NCBI GenBank assembly: GCA_041490445.1
Contig: JBGPTF010000016.1
Location: 1 to 64,000 of the forward strand
DNA length: 64,000 bases
Direction: 5' to 3'
Origin: JBGPTF01 sp041490445
Lineage (GTDB): Bacteria; Acidobacteriota; Terriglobia; Acidiferrales; UBA7541
Shown piece by piece: positions 34,403-42,017 of this stretch (the stretch's first letter is position 1; the number at the start of each line of letters is the position of its first letter). The notes under the pieces were generated by a model. The model was given only the letters and a program-made list of their open reading frames with translations, did not search any database and was not told where the DNA came from. A program made the translations under genes and the position numbers.

Positions 34403-35164
34403 ATGAAAGATCGCTTCACGCACGCGTCTAGAATCGGTCGCGGCAAGATTCCTAAGGAGATGCGACAACGCATCTTCGAACGCGATGGGTACACGTGTCA
34501 GTTTTGTGATCGTGTCTTCGTTGCAGAAGACCTCACCATCGACCATCTCGTTCCCATTTCGAAGGGCGGTTTGGACGAACCGACGAATTATGTTACTTGC
34601 TGTCGCCCTTGCAACGAAGCGAAGGCCGCCTCCCCACTCGTGGAGTTCTCCCAGAGAATAAACGTGCGGCTCGAAGAGCTACCGGTGCATGGTGATCCAA
34701 TCATCGACAATGTTGACCTGCCGATTCAGATACGGCTCCTCCGAAAACGAATCTTTGAGAGGATTCGAGCCGGCGCGCTGTCAGTAACTGGGAAAAGCGC
34801 CCAAAAGAAGCTTGAGAAAACCTATCGCACTTCATTCTGGGAGACGCCGCTTGGGAGAGCGCTTGAACTGGAGTTTCCGCTTTTGCCTGGGCAGTGCCGC
34901 ATCATGATTCCGGAGATCCGGACAATCGCAAAGGATTCTGAGGAATTTCTATTACTCGTCGAGCTGGCCAAATCGGCCAACACGAGAAATCTGGTTGGAA
35001 CTGTCCTCAGAAAGGATTGCGACATTGTGGCCAGGACGAGAGATTTAGCCCAGCGCCCCAACACTGACCCTGCCCTCAAGAAAAGGCTGCTTCATGCACT
35101 GGACCGTTTCGAGGGGGAATTGCGGAGAAGATCCCGAACCGAAGCTGGGTTCGAGCACAACTAA
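34403..35164 (+). CDS. HNH endonuclease with uncharacterised C-terminal domain
   Basis: A 253-residue protein. Residues about 15-70 carry an HNH nuclease with two zinc knuckles: CQFCDRVFVAEDLTIDH, then PISKGGLDEPTNYVTCCRPC. The DH pair, the asparagine and both CxxC motifs are intact, so it should cut or nick DNA. Residues 80-253 are alpha-rich, with no family recognised. I chose the ATG at 34403; a GTG at 34340 overlapping the upstream stop (GTGA) would add 21 residues and would couple the two genes tightly. Its partner is the AlbA_2 protein, and the pair may be a defence module. Confidence 0.8.
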   Translation: MKDRFTHASRIGRGKIPKEMRQRIFERDGYTCQFCDRVFVAEDLTIDHLVPISKGGLDEPTNYVTCCRPCNEAKAASPLVEFSQRINVRLEELPVHGDPIIDNVDLPIQIRLLRKRIFERIRAGALSVTGKSAQKKLEKTYRTSFWETPLGRALELEFPLLPGQCRIMIPEIRTIAKDSEEFLLLVELAKSANTRNLVGTVLRKDCDIVARTRDLAQRPNTDPALKKRLLHALDRFEGELRRRSRTEAGFEHN

Positions 35165-35446
35165 GCGCTACCGAAGAGTTGCACACGTCCACAGAAGGCA
35201 GACCTTGGTGTCTCTTTGGTGCCGGTTTCTGAAGAGCACGCGATAGACTTGGGAGGAACGGACAGACCTAATAGAAATCTTGCTAAAAGCCACGACATCC
35301 AGATAGGGTCATTTCGTGCATTTCTCGCAAGTTAGATCGGCCCGCCGGAGGAGAATCCCCCCTCTCCGCCACTAACCCTGCTCGCGAGACCAGCGCGAGA
35401 AACAAGCGAGGCGCACCGTTGTTGCCCGCTGCATGGAGACCTCCGA
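35165..35446. other. Intergenic boundary region
   Basis: No gene seen. This stretch separates the accessory left part from the GC-richer housekeeping block beginning with greA. Both strands contain only short, family-less frames. Confidence 0.4.
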
Positions 35447-35476
35447 TTGCAGGGTCTTGCACATTTCCTCTATAAT
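35447..35476 (+). promoter_or_regulatory. Sigma-70-type promoter of greA
   Basis: TTGCAG (35447-35452), 18 bases, then a perfect TATAAT (35471-35476). The leader to the ATG at 35552 would be about 70 bases. Confidence 0.65.
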
Positions 35477-35551
35477 GCAAGAAGTCCCTTGCAAAGAAAG
35501 CGCGGAACGCGCACATTTCATAGGGTTTCCCCCGGAAACCGGAATTTATCC

Positions 35552-36034
35552 ATGACGATCGATGCCACTGCAAAAATCAAGCAGAAGCTGCAGGAAGAAA
35601 TCAAAGCGCTCGAGCACGAGCTCCACAATGATCTGCCGAAGGAGCTGATGAAAGCTCGCGCCCACGGCGATCTTTCCGAGAACGCCGAATTCAAGTATGC
35701 GAAGGAGCGCCAGTCGTTTGTTTCTGCGCGGCTCGGGCAGCTCCACAAGCGCATGGCCGACGTGGCGATGATGAACCTGAGCAATCTGCCGGTCGACCGA
35801 GCGGGGTACGGCTCGCGAGTGAAAGTGCTCGACTTGCAGAAGTCCGCCGAAGTCGAGTACACGCTTGTAACGACCGAGGAAGCCGATGCGTCCAAGGGGT
35901 TAATCTCAACGACTTCGCCCATCGGCAAAGCGCTGATCGGGAAAAAAGTCGGCGAGGAAATCAAGGTTGTGACGCCGGCGGGAATGAAGGAATTTGAGCT
36001 CGTTTCACTGAAAACAATTCACGAAGCCGATTGA
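35552..36034 (+). CDS. greA: Transcription elongation factor GreA
   Basis: A 160-residue GreA/GreB-family protein. The N-terminal coiled coil has the tip motif ARAHGDLSENAEFKYAKERQ, whose acidic residues stimulate RNA cleavage by stalled RNA polymerase. The C-terminal FKBP-like domain ends TSPIGKALIGKKVGEEIKV. The factor enters the secondary channel and rescues backtracked polymerase. I chose the ATG at 35552 because homology begins there. A consensus-like promoter is upstream. The gene ends 18 bases before the CDP-alcohol phosphatidyltransferase-like gene, so the two are probably cotranscribed. Confidence 0.93.
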   Translation: MTIDATAKIKQKLQEEIKALEHELHNDLPKELMKARAHGDLSENAEFKYAKERQSFVSARLGQLHKRMADVAMMNLSNLPVDRAGYGSRVKVLDLQKSAEVEYTLVTTEEADASKGLISTTSPIGKALIGKKVGEEIKVVTPAGMKEFELVSLKTIHEAD

Positions 36035-36052
36035 CGGTGACGATCGCACACC

Positions 36053-36724
36053 ATGCCGTCTGACATCCTGGCCCGCCCATTCCGGTGGATCGCGGAGCGC
36101 ATGGCCAGCGGTCTTGCGGCCACGGGCATTCATGCCGACGTGTTCACGTGGCTGGCGCTGTTCTTGAACCTCTGGGCCGGCGCCTTGTTCGCCGCGGGGC
36201 GCTTCTTCGCGGCGGGGCTCTTCATGATCGCTGCCGGCGTCTTCGATTTGGTGGATCGCCCGGTGGCGCGGCGGCAGGGGCGCGACGGCGGATTCGGCGG
36301 CTTCCTTGGTTCGATCCTCGGATGTTACGCAGACCTGGTCCTCTTCCTCGGCTTGCTCGTTTACTACGCGCGGGTGAACCGTTTCCTCTACGCGGTAGTG
36401 GTTGGCGCGGCGATGGCCGGGGCAGTGCTGGTCAGCTATGCGCAAGCGCGCGCGGAATCGCTGGCGGAAAGCGGCCGGGTGGGATTCTGGGAACGGCCGG
36501 AACGCCTCGTCCTCATGATTCTGGGCGCGCTGACGAATCGCATGCCGCTCGCGCTCTGGGTGCTGGCAATCGGCCCCAACATCACCGTCGTTCACCGAAT
36601 CATCCACACCTGGCGGCAGACAGAAGGCCGCGCGTGTGCCGCGCAGACTGCGGAAGAGGAACCGGCTCCGAGCGAATTGCCAAAGGCAGCCGTACTCAGC
36701 CGAAGCGCGGGACACGGGGGCTGA
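36053..36724 (+). CDS. CDP-alcohol phosphatidyltransferase-like protein with altered active site
   Basis: A 223-residue multi-TM inner-membrane protein with the layout of phospholipid synthases (PgsA/PssA type). The family signature is DxxDGxxARx8GxxxDxxxD. Here the first half reads DLVDRPVAR (Gly to Arg), and the second half reads FGGFLGSILGCYAD, with both later aspartates replaced by glycine. The last of these is the catalytic base in known structures. The rest, including LLVYYARVNRF and the PERLVLMILGALTNR region, looks well preserved. Either the protein has lost catalysis or these are very recent mutations. It follows greA and precedes a small membrane protein. Confidence 0.8.
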   Translation: MPSDILARPFRWIAERMASGLAATGIHADVFTWLALFLNLWAGALFAAGRFFAAGLFMIAAGVFDLVDRPVARRQGRDGGFGGFLGSILGCYADLVLFLGLLVYYARVNRFLYAVVVGAAMAGAVLVSYAQARAESLAESGRVGFWERPERLVLMILGALTNRMPLALWVLAIGPNITVVHRIIHTWRQTEGRACAAQTAEEEPAPSELPKAAVLSRSAGHGG

Positions 36725-36726
36725 TT

Positions 36727-36987
36727 GTGCAGGAGTTGTTCGGCATCATCGGAACCCTGGTTGTATTTGCCGGCCTCCATCTCCTCTGGCAGGCGCGGCG
36801 GGAGATCTTTTTCTGGCTGGAGACGTATTTCCGGATCTTCAGGGCGTCGCTCGAACAGCCCAACCCGCGAGCGCACGCCGTGCGCCCGGCGCGGGCAGGA
36901 GATCGTCACACGCTGCGACTTCTTCTCGGCGTCGGGCTGGTATTCTTCCTCGGTCCGGCGTTGATCGTGCTCGGCCTCACCCTCTGA
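36727..36987 (+). CDS. Small two-TM membrane protein
   Basis: An 86-residue protein from a GTG two bases after the upstream TGA, with a G-rich stretch (GGGGG) ahead of it. TM1 is LFGIIGTLVVFAGLHLLW and TM2 is LLLGVGLVFFLGPALIVLG. Between them is a basic loop. I recognise no family. The tight spacing on both sides (isoaspartyl peptidase starts two bases after its stop) implies an operon with the neighbouring genes. Confidence 0.65.
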   Translation: MQELFGIIGTLVVFAGLHLLWQARREIFFWLETYFRIFRASLEQPNPRAHAVRPARAGDRHTLRLLLGVGLVFFLGPALIVLGLTL

Positions 36988-36988
36988 T

Positions 36989-37900
36989 GTGAGTTCGCAC
37001 AATTCCTTGCCACCATCCCTCATCGTCCACGGCGGAGCATGGAGTATCCCCGACGGCGCGGTTGCGGATTGCCGGGCGGGCTGCCGGCGCGCGCTCGATA
37101 CCGGCTGGGAGATTCTTTCGGGGGGCGGCGCGGCGATAGATGCGGTGGAGGCCGCCATCGTCGTATTGGAAGATGATCCCACATTTGACGCCGGCATCGG
37201 CTCGCATCTGAATCGGGACGGGCAGGTGCAGCTTGACGCGATCATGATGGATGGAACGACGCTGGACGCGGGCGCCGTGGCGGCGGTCGAGCGCGCGCGC
37301 AATCCAATCCGCCTGGCACGGCGCGTGTTGGAGGCGAGCGAGCACATCCTTCTCGTCGGCGCGGGGGCCGAACAGTTTGCCCACGAACAAGGCTTGCCCC
37401 TCTGTGCGCCCGGCGAGCTTCTGCTCGAACGCGAGCGGCAGGCATGGCGGCAGTGCCGCGATAACAAACATGCTGCGGAACACCACGTCAGCCATAAGCA
37501 CGGTACTGTTGGCGCCGTTGCCATGGATGCACGAGGCCACATCGTCGCAGGAACTTCCACCGGCGGGACATGCTGCAAATTCCCCGGCCGCGTGGGCGAC
37601 TCGCCGCTGATCGGCTGTGGCTGCTATGCGGACGCGGAAGCCGGCGGAGTGTCCTGCACCGGCTGGGGCGAAGCCATCATGAAAATCGTGATGGCAAAGA
37701 CGGCAGCCGAACTGCTGCGTGCGGGACAAACACCTGAGTCCGCGGCGCAAACTTGCGTCCGCCTCCTTGCAGATCGCGCGCACGGCACGGGCGGACTGAT
37801 CCTCATTGACCGCAATGGCCGTCCGGGCTTCGCCTTCAACACCTCGCGAATGGCCTATGGCTACGTCGCGTCCGATACTTCGTTCGTCGTCGCCCCGTAG
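36989..37900 (+). CDS. Isoaspartyl peptidase / L-asparaginase (Ntn hydrolase)
   Basis: A 303-residue type-III asparaginase. The precursor is cut before the catalytic threonine of HGTVGAVAMD (about residue 170), releasing the alpha chain SLIVHGGAWSIPDGAV onward and the beta chain TVGAV onward. GTSTGGTCCKFPGRVGDSPL and HGTGGLILID form the active site. It hydrolyses isoaspartyl dipeptides and asparagine. The start is probably GTG at 36989, two bases after the upstream stop, without a ribosome-binding sequence, so translation may be coupled. Confidence 0.9.
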   Translation: MSSHNSLPPSLIVHGGAWSIPDGAVADCRAGCRRALDTGWEILSGGGAAIDAVEAAIVVLEDDPTFDAGIGSHLNRDGQVQLDAIMMDGTTLDAGAVAAVERARNPIRLARRVLEASEHILLVGAGAEQFAHEQGLPLCAPGELLLERERQAWRQCRDNKHAAEHHVSHKHGTVGAVAMDARGHIVAGTSTGGTCCKFPGRVGDSPLIGCGCYADAEAGGVSCTGWGEAIMKIVMAKTAAELLRAGQTPESAAQTCVRLLADRAHGTGGLILIDRNGRPGFAFNTSRMAYGYVASDTSFVVAP

Positions 37901-38070
37901 TCGGCCTCGCAGCGGATCTGCAAACTCGGTAGGTGCAACACCATCCCCGGTCTTCTCCGGGCAGTTATTGTTTCGCACCAGTCGGGCAGGCGGTCCGCCT
38001 CGAAACGCAAATCTACCCCTATACTCGTGAACGTGCGCTGAGCGATAGGCGGCTTGCCGTACCCGGCGCA

Positions 38071-38102
38071 ATTCTGCGATTAGGCGCTCAGATTCGCAGA
38101 AT
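38071..38102 (+). promoter_or_regulatory. Hairpin in the leader of the outer-membrane protein gene
   Basis: ATTCTGCGA (38071-38079) pairs perfectly with TCGCAGAAT (38094-38102) across a 14-base loop. It ends 36 bases before the start codon. It has no T-tract and is not a terminator for the upstream gene. It may be an mRNA stability or regulatory structure, or a protein-binding palindrome. Confidence 0.4.
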
Positions 38103-38138
38103 CCCCCGGGAGAATTTCAGGGGCAGGAGACCGTTCAC

Positions 38139-38690
38139 ATGCGAAAACTGATCATTTTGATGGGTATGGTATTCGCCGTGGGCCTGACCGCGTCAGCCCA
38201 GAGCAATTCGCGCCGCGACTTATTTGTGGGCTATACGTACATCCGCGCGACGCCGCAAACGACCGGCGCGCCGAGCTTCGCGTTCAACGGAGGCAGCCTC
38301 TCCGCCTCGTATCGCTTCGGGTGGGTGTCGCTTGTCGGAGACCTCGGCGGCTATCACGTCGGCACCATCGGTGGCGTCGATGTGGACTCGAATCTGGTGA
38401 CGTACCTCGCCGGCGCGCGACATTCTTTCCACCACACCGATCGCTACAATCTTTTTGCGCAAGTTCTATTCGGCGGCGCGCGCTTGAACAGCGTGGCCTT
38501 TTTGACGGGGGGCGCCTCGAGGAATACGCTTGCGATGGCGGCGGGCGGCGGTTTGGATAGTTTCTTCACGCCGCATTTTGGCGTCCGCGCACAGGCGGAC
38601 TACCTGATGACCAATTTCCAGGAACAGCCAGCGCAGAACAATCGGCAAAATAATATCCGTATCTCTGGCGGGCTGGTCGTCCGCTTCTAA
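38139..38690 (+). CDS. Outer-membrane beta-barrel protein (OmpA-barrel-like)
   Basis: A 183-residue exported protein. The signal peptide MRKLIILMGMVFAVGLTASA is cleaved near AQS. The mature part alternates amphipathic strands (DLFVGYTYIRATPQT, LSASYRFGWVSLVGDLGGYH, GVRAQADYLMTNF) and ends in VVRF, the terminal aromatic signature of barrel proteins. It is the size of an 8-stranded barrel. GGAG lies upstream of the ATG and a strong terminator lies downstream, so it is monocistronic. The specific function is unknown. Confidence 0.85.
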   Translation: MRKLIILMGMVFAVGLTASAQSNSRRDLFVGYTYIRATPQTTGAPSFAFNGGSLSASYRFGWVSLVGDLGGYHVGTIGGVDVDSNLVTYLAGARHSFHHTDRYNLFAQVLFGGARLNSVAFLTGGASRNTLAMAAGGGLDSFFTPHFGVRAQADYLMTNFQEQPAQNNRQNNIRISGGLVVRF

Positions 38691-38712
38691 GATTCGCACG
38701 CATGTGCGAAAA

Positions 38713-38738
38713 GGCCGGGCCGTGCACCCGGCCTTTTT
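38713..38738 (+). terminator. Rho-independent terminator
   Basis: GGCCGGG (38713-38719), a 7-base loop, CCCGGCC (38727-38733), then five T. It is preceded by four A, so it may also work on the minus strand. It terminates the outer-membrane protein gene. Confidence 0.9.
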
Positions 38739-38864
38739 CCTATAGTCCATCCCCACGGAATTGGCTCCTCCACAAATGGGCGCGTTCTCCTGACTCCGAC
38801 TCTCCTCTTGTGGAGTCAGCTCTCGCACGGATCGAAGCTGGAGGGTGCTGCCCCCGCAGCTTTT

Positions 38865-39317
38865 TCAGGGAGCGCGCATCGCTCCTGCGCGGCGCAATTC
38901 GCGGAGCATGAGGATTCCGAGGACCAGAAGAAACGGTGCGGTGATGGCGCCTGGTACGTAACGGCCGAAAAAAACCACGGCGCTAAGGTGGTTAATGCCG
39001 TTCAAGACTTCGATCACGCCCGCCACGCCCGCGAGGAACAGCGCCCACGATTTCCGCGCACGAACAGATGAAACAGTCCCGAGCAGCAGCACGATAAAGC
39101 CCATGTTCAGTACGGCAAACGTATCGGCCTGCATGCGGAACTGCGGAAAGCTCGCGAAGCGGCTGTGGATTACTCCCGTCATCGTCCACATGAAATCGTA
39201 GACGTGGGTCGCCATTTCTTCCATGCTGTGCGCCGCCTGCGCCAACGCGAGCAGAAAATAGATCGTGCCGAGGCGGCCGGCTGGCGATGGGATCGCGCGC
39301 GATGAATCGAGGCTCAT
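38865..39317 (-). CDS. HXXEE-motif membrane protein
   Basis: A 150-residue integral-membrane protein with the HSMEE motif at the end of its first helix (LLALAQAAHSMEEMATHVYD), which defines the HXXEE family. Three further hydrophobic helices follow (LNMGFIVLLLGTVSSV, ALFLAGVAGVIEVLNGINHL, ITAPFLLVLGILML). The conserved His/Glu pairs suggest metal binding, but no activity is established. I chose the ATG at 39317, preceded by AAGGAG; a longer frame to 39467 is not supported. It stands alone and converges with the barrel-protein gene. Confidence 0.8.
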   Translation of the reverse strand: MSLDSSRAIPSPAGRLGTIYFLLALAQAAHSMEEMATHVYDFMWTMTGVIHSRFASFPQFRMQADTFAVLNMGFIVLLLGTVSSVRARKSWALFLAGVAGVIEVLNGINHLSAVVFFGRYVPGAITAPFLLVLGILMLRELRRAGAMRAP

Positions 39318-39711
39318 GGCAACTCCTTTGTCCCAGATGATAGCTGGGAAGGCGAGGTCGATACTATAAAGCTGTATTCCGCCGCCTCGGCGGCGGAATG
39401 CCGACTCGAAGTTGCGCTGGGCTGGCGGCGACACTGGTTGAATCCGCGACGAGGCGTGTGCTAGCATCGCGGTTTTCGGGGTAGGCGTAAGGAGTTGGCC
39501 GTCGTTAGAGGGAGCCCCTTCGGGTTCACTCAGGGCAAGTTAGCCTCCTTTCTTATGCTCCGCACGAGAATCCGAGATCGTCACCGTATCCCCCGCGGCC
39601 CCGCCCCGGCAAACCGGGACGGGGCGAAACGGCGAGCAATTCGGCTGTGTCCACATCCCGATTCCTTCGCAAATCCCCGCCGCGCAAGAATTCCGATCAT
39701 CGAGGACAACC
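39318..39711. other. Divergent intergenic region before the EF-G paralogue
   Basis: It presumably holds promoters for both flanking genes, but no clear -35/-10 pair is visible. Short frames here resemble no protein. Confidence 0.4.
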
Positions 39712-41844
39712 ATGAAAGCCTATGACACCGCATGGATCCGCAACGTTGGCATTGTCGGTCACGGCGACACGGGGAAGACCCAACTCGTGTCGTCGTTGCT
39801 CTTCACCGCGGGAATGACGCCGCGCTGGGGCAAGGTGACCGACGGCTCGACCGTCACCGACTGGGACGAAGAAGAAATCGCGCGAAAAATCTCGATTCAG
39901 ACCTCGCTGGCCCACGCCGAGTGGCAGGCGCGCGGCCAGAATGAAAAGGCCAAAATCAATTTCTTGGACACGCCGGGCTACAGCACGTTTATCAACGAGA
40001 CGAAGGCCACGCTGATTGCCGCCGACGCGGCGCTGATTCTGGTGGACGCCGCCACCGGCGTCCGGGTGGTCACCGAAAAGGTCTGGGATTACTGCGCGGA
40101 ATACGACCTGCCGCGCGCGTTCGTGTTGAACTGGATGGACCGCGAACTGGCGAGCTTCGAGCGCGCGCTCGCGAGCGTCCAGGGGATTTTCGGCCGCGGC
40201 GCGGTGCCGGTGCAATTGCCCATCGGTGAAGAAAAAAACTTTCACGGCGTGATTGACCTGGTCACGATGCAAGCTCACGTCTACGCGCCCGACGGCGACG
40301 GCAAGGCAAGAATCGAAGACATTCCCGCCGATCTTGCCGAAGCCGCGAAGGCGGCGCACGAAGCGCTGGTGGAGATGGTGGCGGAGGGCGACGACGCGCT
40401 CATGGAAGAGTTTTTCGAGAAGGGCACGCTGCCCGTCGAAGACCTGGTGAAGGGCCTGCGTGGCGCGGTGCATGCGAAAAGGATCCATCCGGTGCTGCTC
40501 GCCTCGGCGCTGAAAAATATCGGCAGCGAATCGTTGCTGAATTTTCTGGTGGATATTTTTCCTTCACCCGGCGTGCGGGGCAAAGCACAGGGCTTCACGC
40601 AGCCGGACCGCAAAGGCGAACCGGTCGAACGCAAGATGGCGGACTCGGAGCCTCTTTCCCTTTTCGTTTTCAAAACGATAGCCGACCCCTTCGCCGGGCG
40701 GATCACTTATTTCAAGGTGCTGAGCGGCGTCCTGAAGAACGACGCGAGCGTGGCGAACTTCAACCGCGGAACCGTGGAGCGTTTCCAGCACGTGCAGGTG
40801 ATGCAGGGCAAGACGGCAACCGCCGTTCCCGAATTGCACGCCGGGGATCTCGGCACCGTCGCTAAGCTGAAAGACACGACGACCGGCGACACGCTCGGAG
40901 ACAAGGCCGCGACGATTTTCTACCCACCGGCGAGGCTGCCCGAGCCCTTGATCACGTTCGCGATCGAGCCGAAGACGCGCGCCGATGAAGACAAGATCGG
41001 CCAGGCCATCCACCGGATTCTCGAAGAAGACCCGGCGCTGCGATTCAGCCGCGACGCGCAGACGAAGGAGTTTCTGCTCTCCGGCTCGGGCCAGCAGCAC
41101 ATCGAAGTCGTCGTCGCAAAGCTGCGCAAGCGCTATCACGTTGAGCTGACGCTGAAGCCGCCGAAGGTCCCTTACCGCGAAACCATCCGCGGCAAGGCTG
41201 ACGCGGAAGGCAAGCACAAGAAACAAACCGGTGGCCACGGCCAGTTCGGCGTCTGCCGGATCAAGCTGGAGCCGCTGCCGCGCGGCAGAGGGTTCGAGTT
41301 CGTGGACGATATTTTCGGCGGCGCGATCCCGCACAACTGGATCCCGTCGGTGGAAAAAGGCATACGCGACGCTTCCGAGCGCGGGTATCTCGCTGGCTTC
41401 CCAGTCGTGGATTTCCGCGCCATCCTCTACGACGGCAAGTATCACGACGTGGATTCGTCAGACATCGCGTTCAAGATTGCCGGCGCACTGGCGTTCAAGG
41501 AAGCGATGAAGCAGGCGAAGCCGGCGCTGCTCGAGCCGGTGATGAACGTCGAGGTCTATGCGCCGGACCAGTATTCGGGCGACCTGATGGGCGACTTGAG
41601 CTCGCGGCGCGGGCGCATCAGCGGCAGCGAAGCGCGCGGGCACAACGTGGTGATCAAGGCGCAGGTGCCGTTCGCGGAAATGCTGAGCTACGCGAACGAT
41701 CTAGTGTCCATGACGCAGGGCCGCGCGAGCTATACGATGGAATTCTCACATTACGATTTCGTGCCTGGAGAGATCTCGGAGAAAATTATCGCCGCGCACA
41801 AGCCGCATCATGAGGGCGAAGAAGCCGAAGGCGCCTCAGCCTAG
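39712..41844 (+). CDS. Elongation factor G-like GTPase (EF-G paralogue)
   Basis: A 710-residue translational GTPase of EF-G size and order. The G1 P-loop is GIVGHGDTGKT (about 13-23), G3 is DTPGY, and G4 reads NWMD instead of NKxD (about 140). Then come domain II (FAGRITYFKVLSGVLKND), domain III (SGSGQQHIEVVVAKL), domain IV (GGHGQFGVCRI) and domain V (GDLMGDLSSRRGRISG). The G4 change affects the guanine-contacting lysine. It is probably a secondary EF-G of the kind involved in recycling or stress, since no rps/tuf genes are adjacent. GAGG precedes the ATG. Confidence 0.88.
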   Translation: MKAYDTAWIRNVGIVGHGDTGKTQLVSSLLFTAGMTPRWGKVTDGSTVTDWDEEEIARKISIQTSLAHAEWQARGQNEKAKINFLDTPGYSTFINETKATLIAADAALILVDAATGVRVVTEKVWDYCAEYDLPRAFVLNWMDRELASFERALASVQGIFGRGAVPVQLPIGEEKNFHGVIDLVTMQAHVYAPDGDGKARIEDIPADLAEAAKAAHEALVEMVAEGDDALMEEFFEKGTLPVEDLVKGLRGAVHAKRIHPVLLASALKNIGSESLLNFLVDIFPSPGVRGKAQGFTQPDRKGEPVERKMADSEPLSLFVFKTIADPFAGRITYFKVLSGVLKNDASVANFNRGTVERFQHVQVMQGKTATAVPELHAGDLGTVAKLKDTTTGDTLGDKAATIFYPPARLPEPLITFAIEPKTRADEDKIGQAIHRILEEDPALRFSRDAQTKEFLLSGSGQQHIEVVVAKLRKRYHVELTLKPPKVPYRETIRGKADAEGKHKKQTGGHGQFGVCRIKLEPLPRGRGFEFVDDIFGGAIPHNWIPSVEKGIRDASERGYLAGFPVVDFRAILYDGKYHDVDSSDIAFKIAGALAFKEAMKQAKPALLEPVMNVEVYAPDQYSGDLMGDLSSRRGRISGSEARGHNVVIKAQVPFAEMLSYANDLVSMTQGRASYTMEFSHYDFVPGEISEKIIAAHKPHHEGEEAEGASA

Positions 41845-42017
41845 TTCGGCAGCTGCCAGAGGGTCAGAGTCGCGATGGCGATCCCCCGACTCCATGGGGG
41901 GTGAAAATGACACCATGAAACAAAACCAAACCTCCTCTGCATGACGTCAGGCAAACCTCTGAATAGCCAATTTGGTTGTTGCGCGGATGCCGCCACCTAG
42001 CGGATGCTCCTTCTGCC

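Noticed and set aside
41845..42017. SAM-responsive riboswitch upstream of the trans-sulfuration gene
   Set aside because: I looked for the conserved SAM-I or SAM-II cores and a terminator/antiterminator pair and saw neither.
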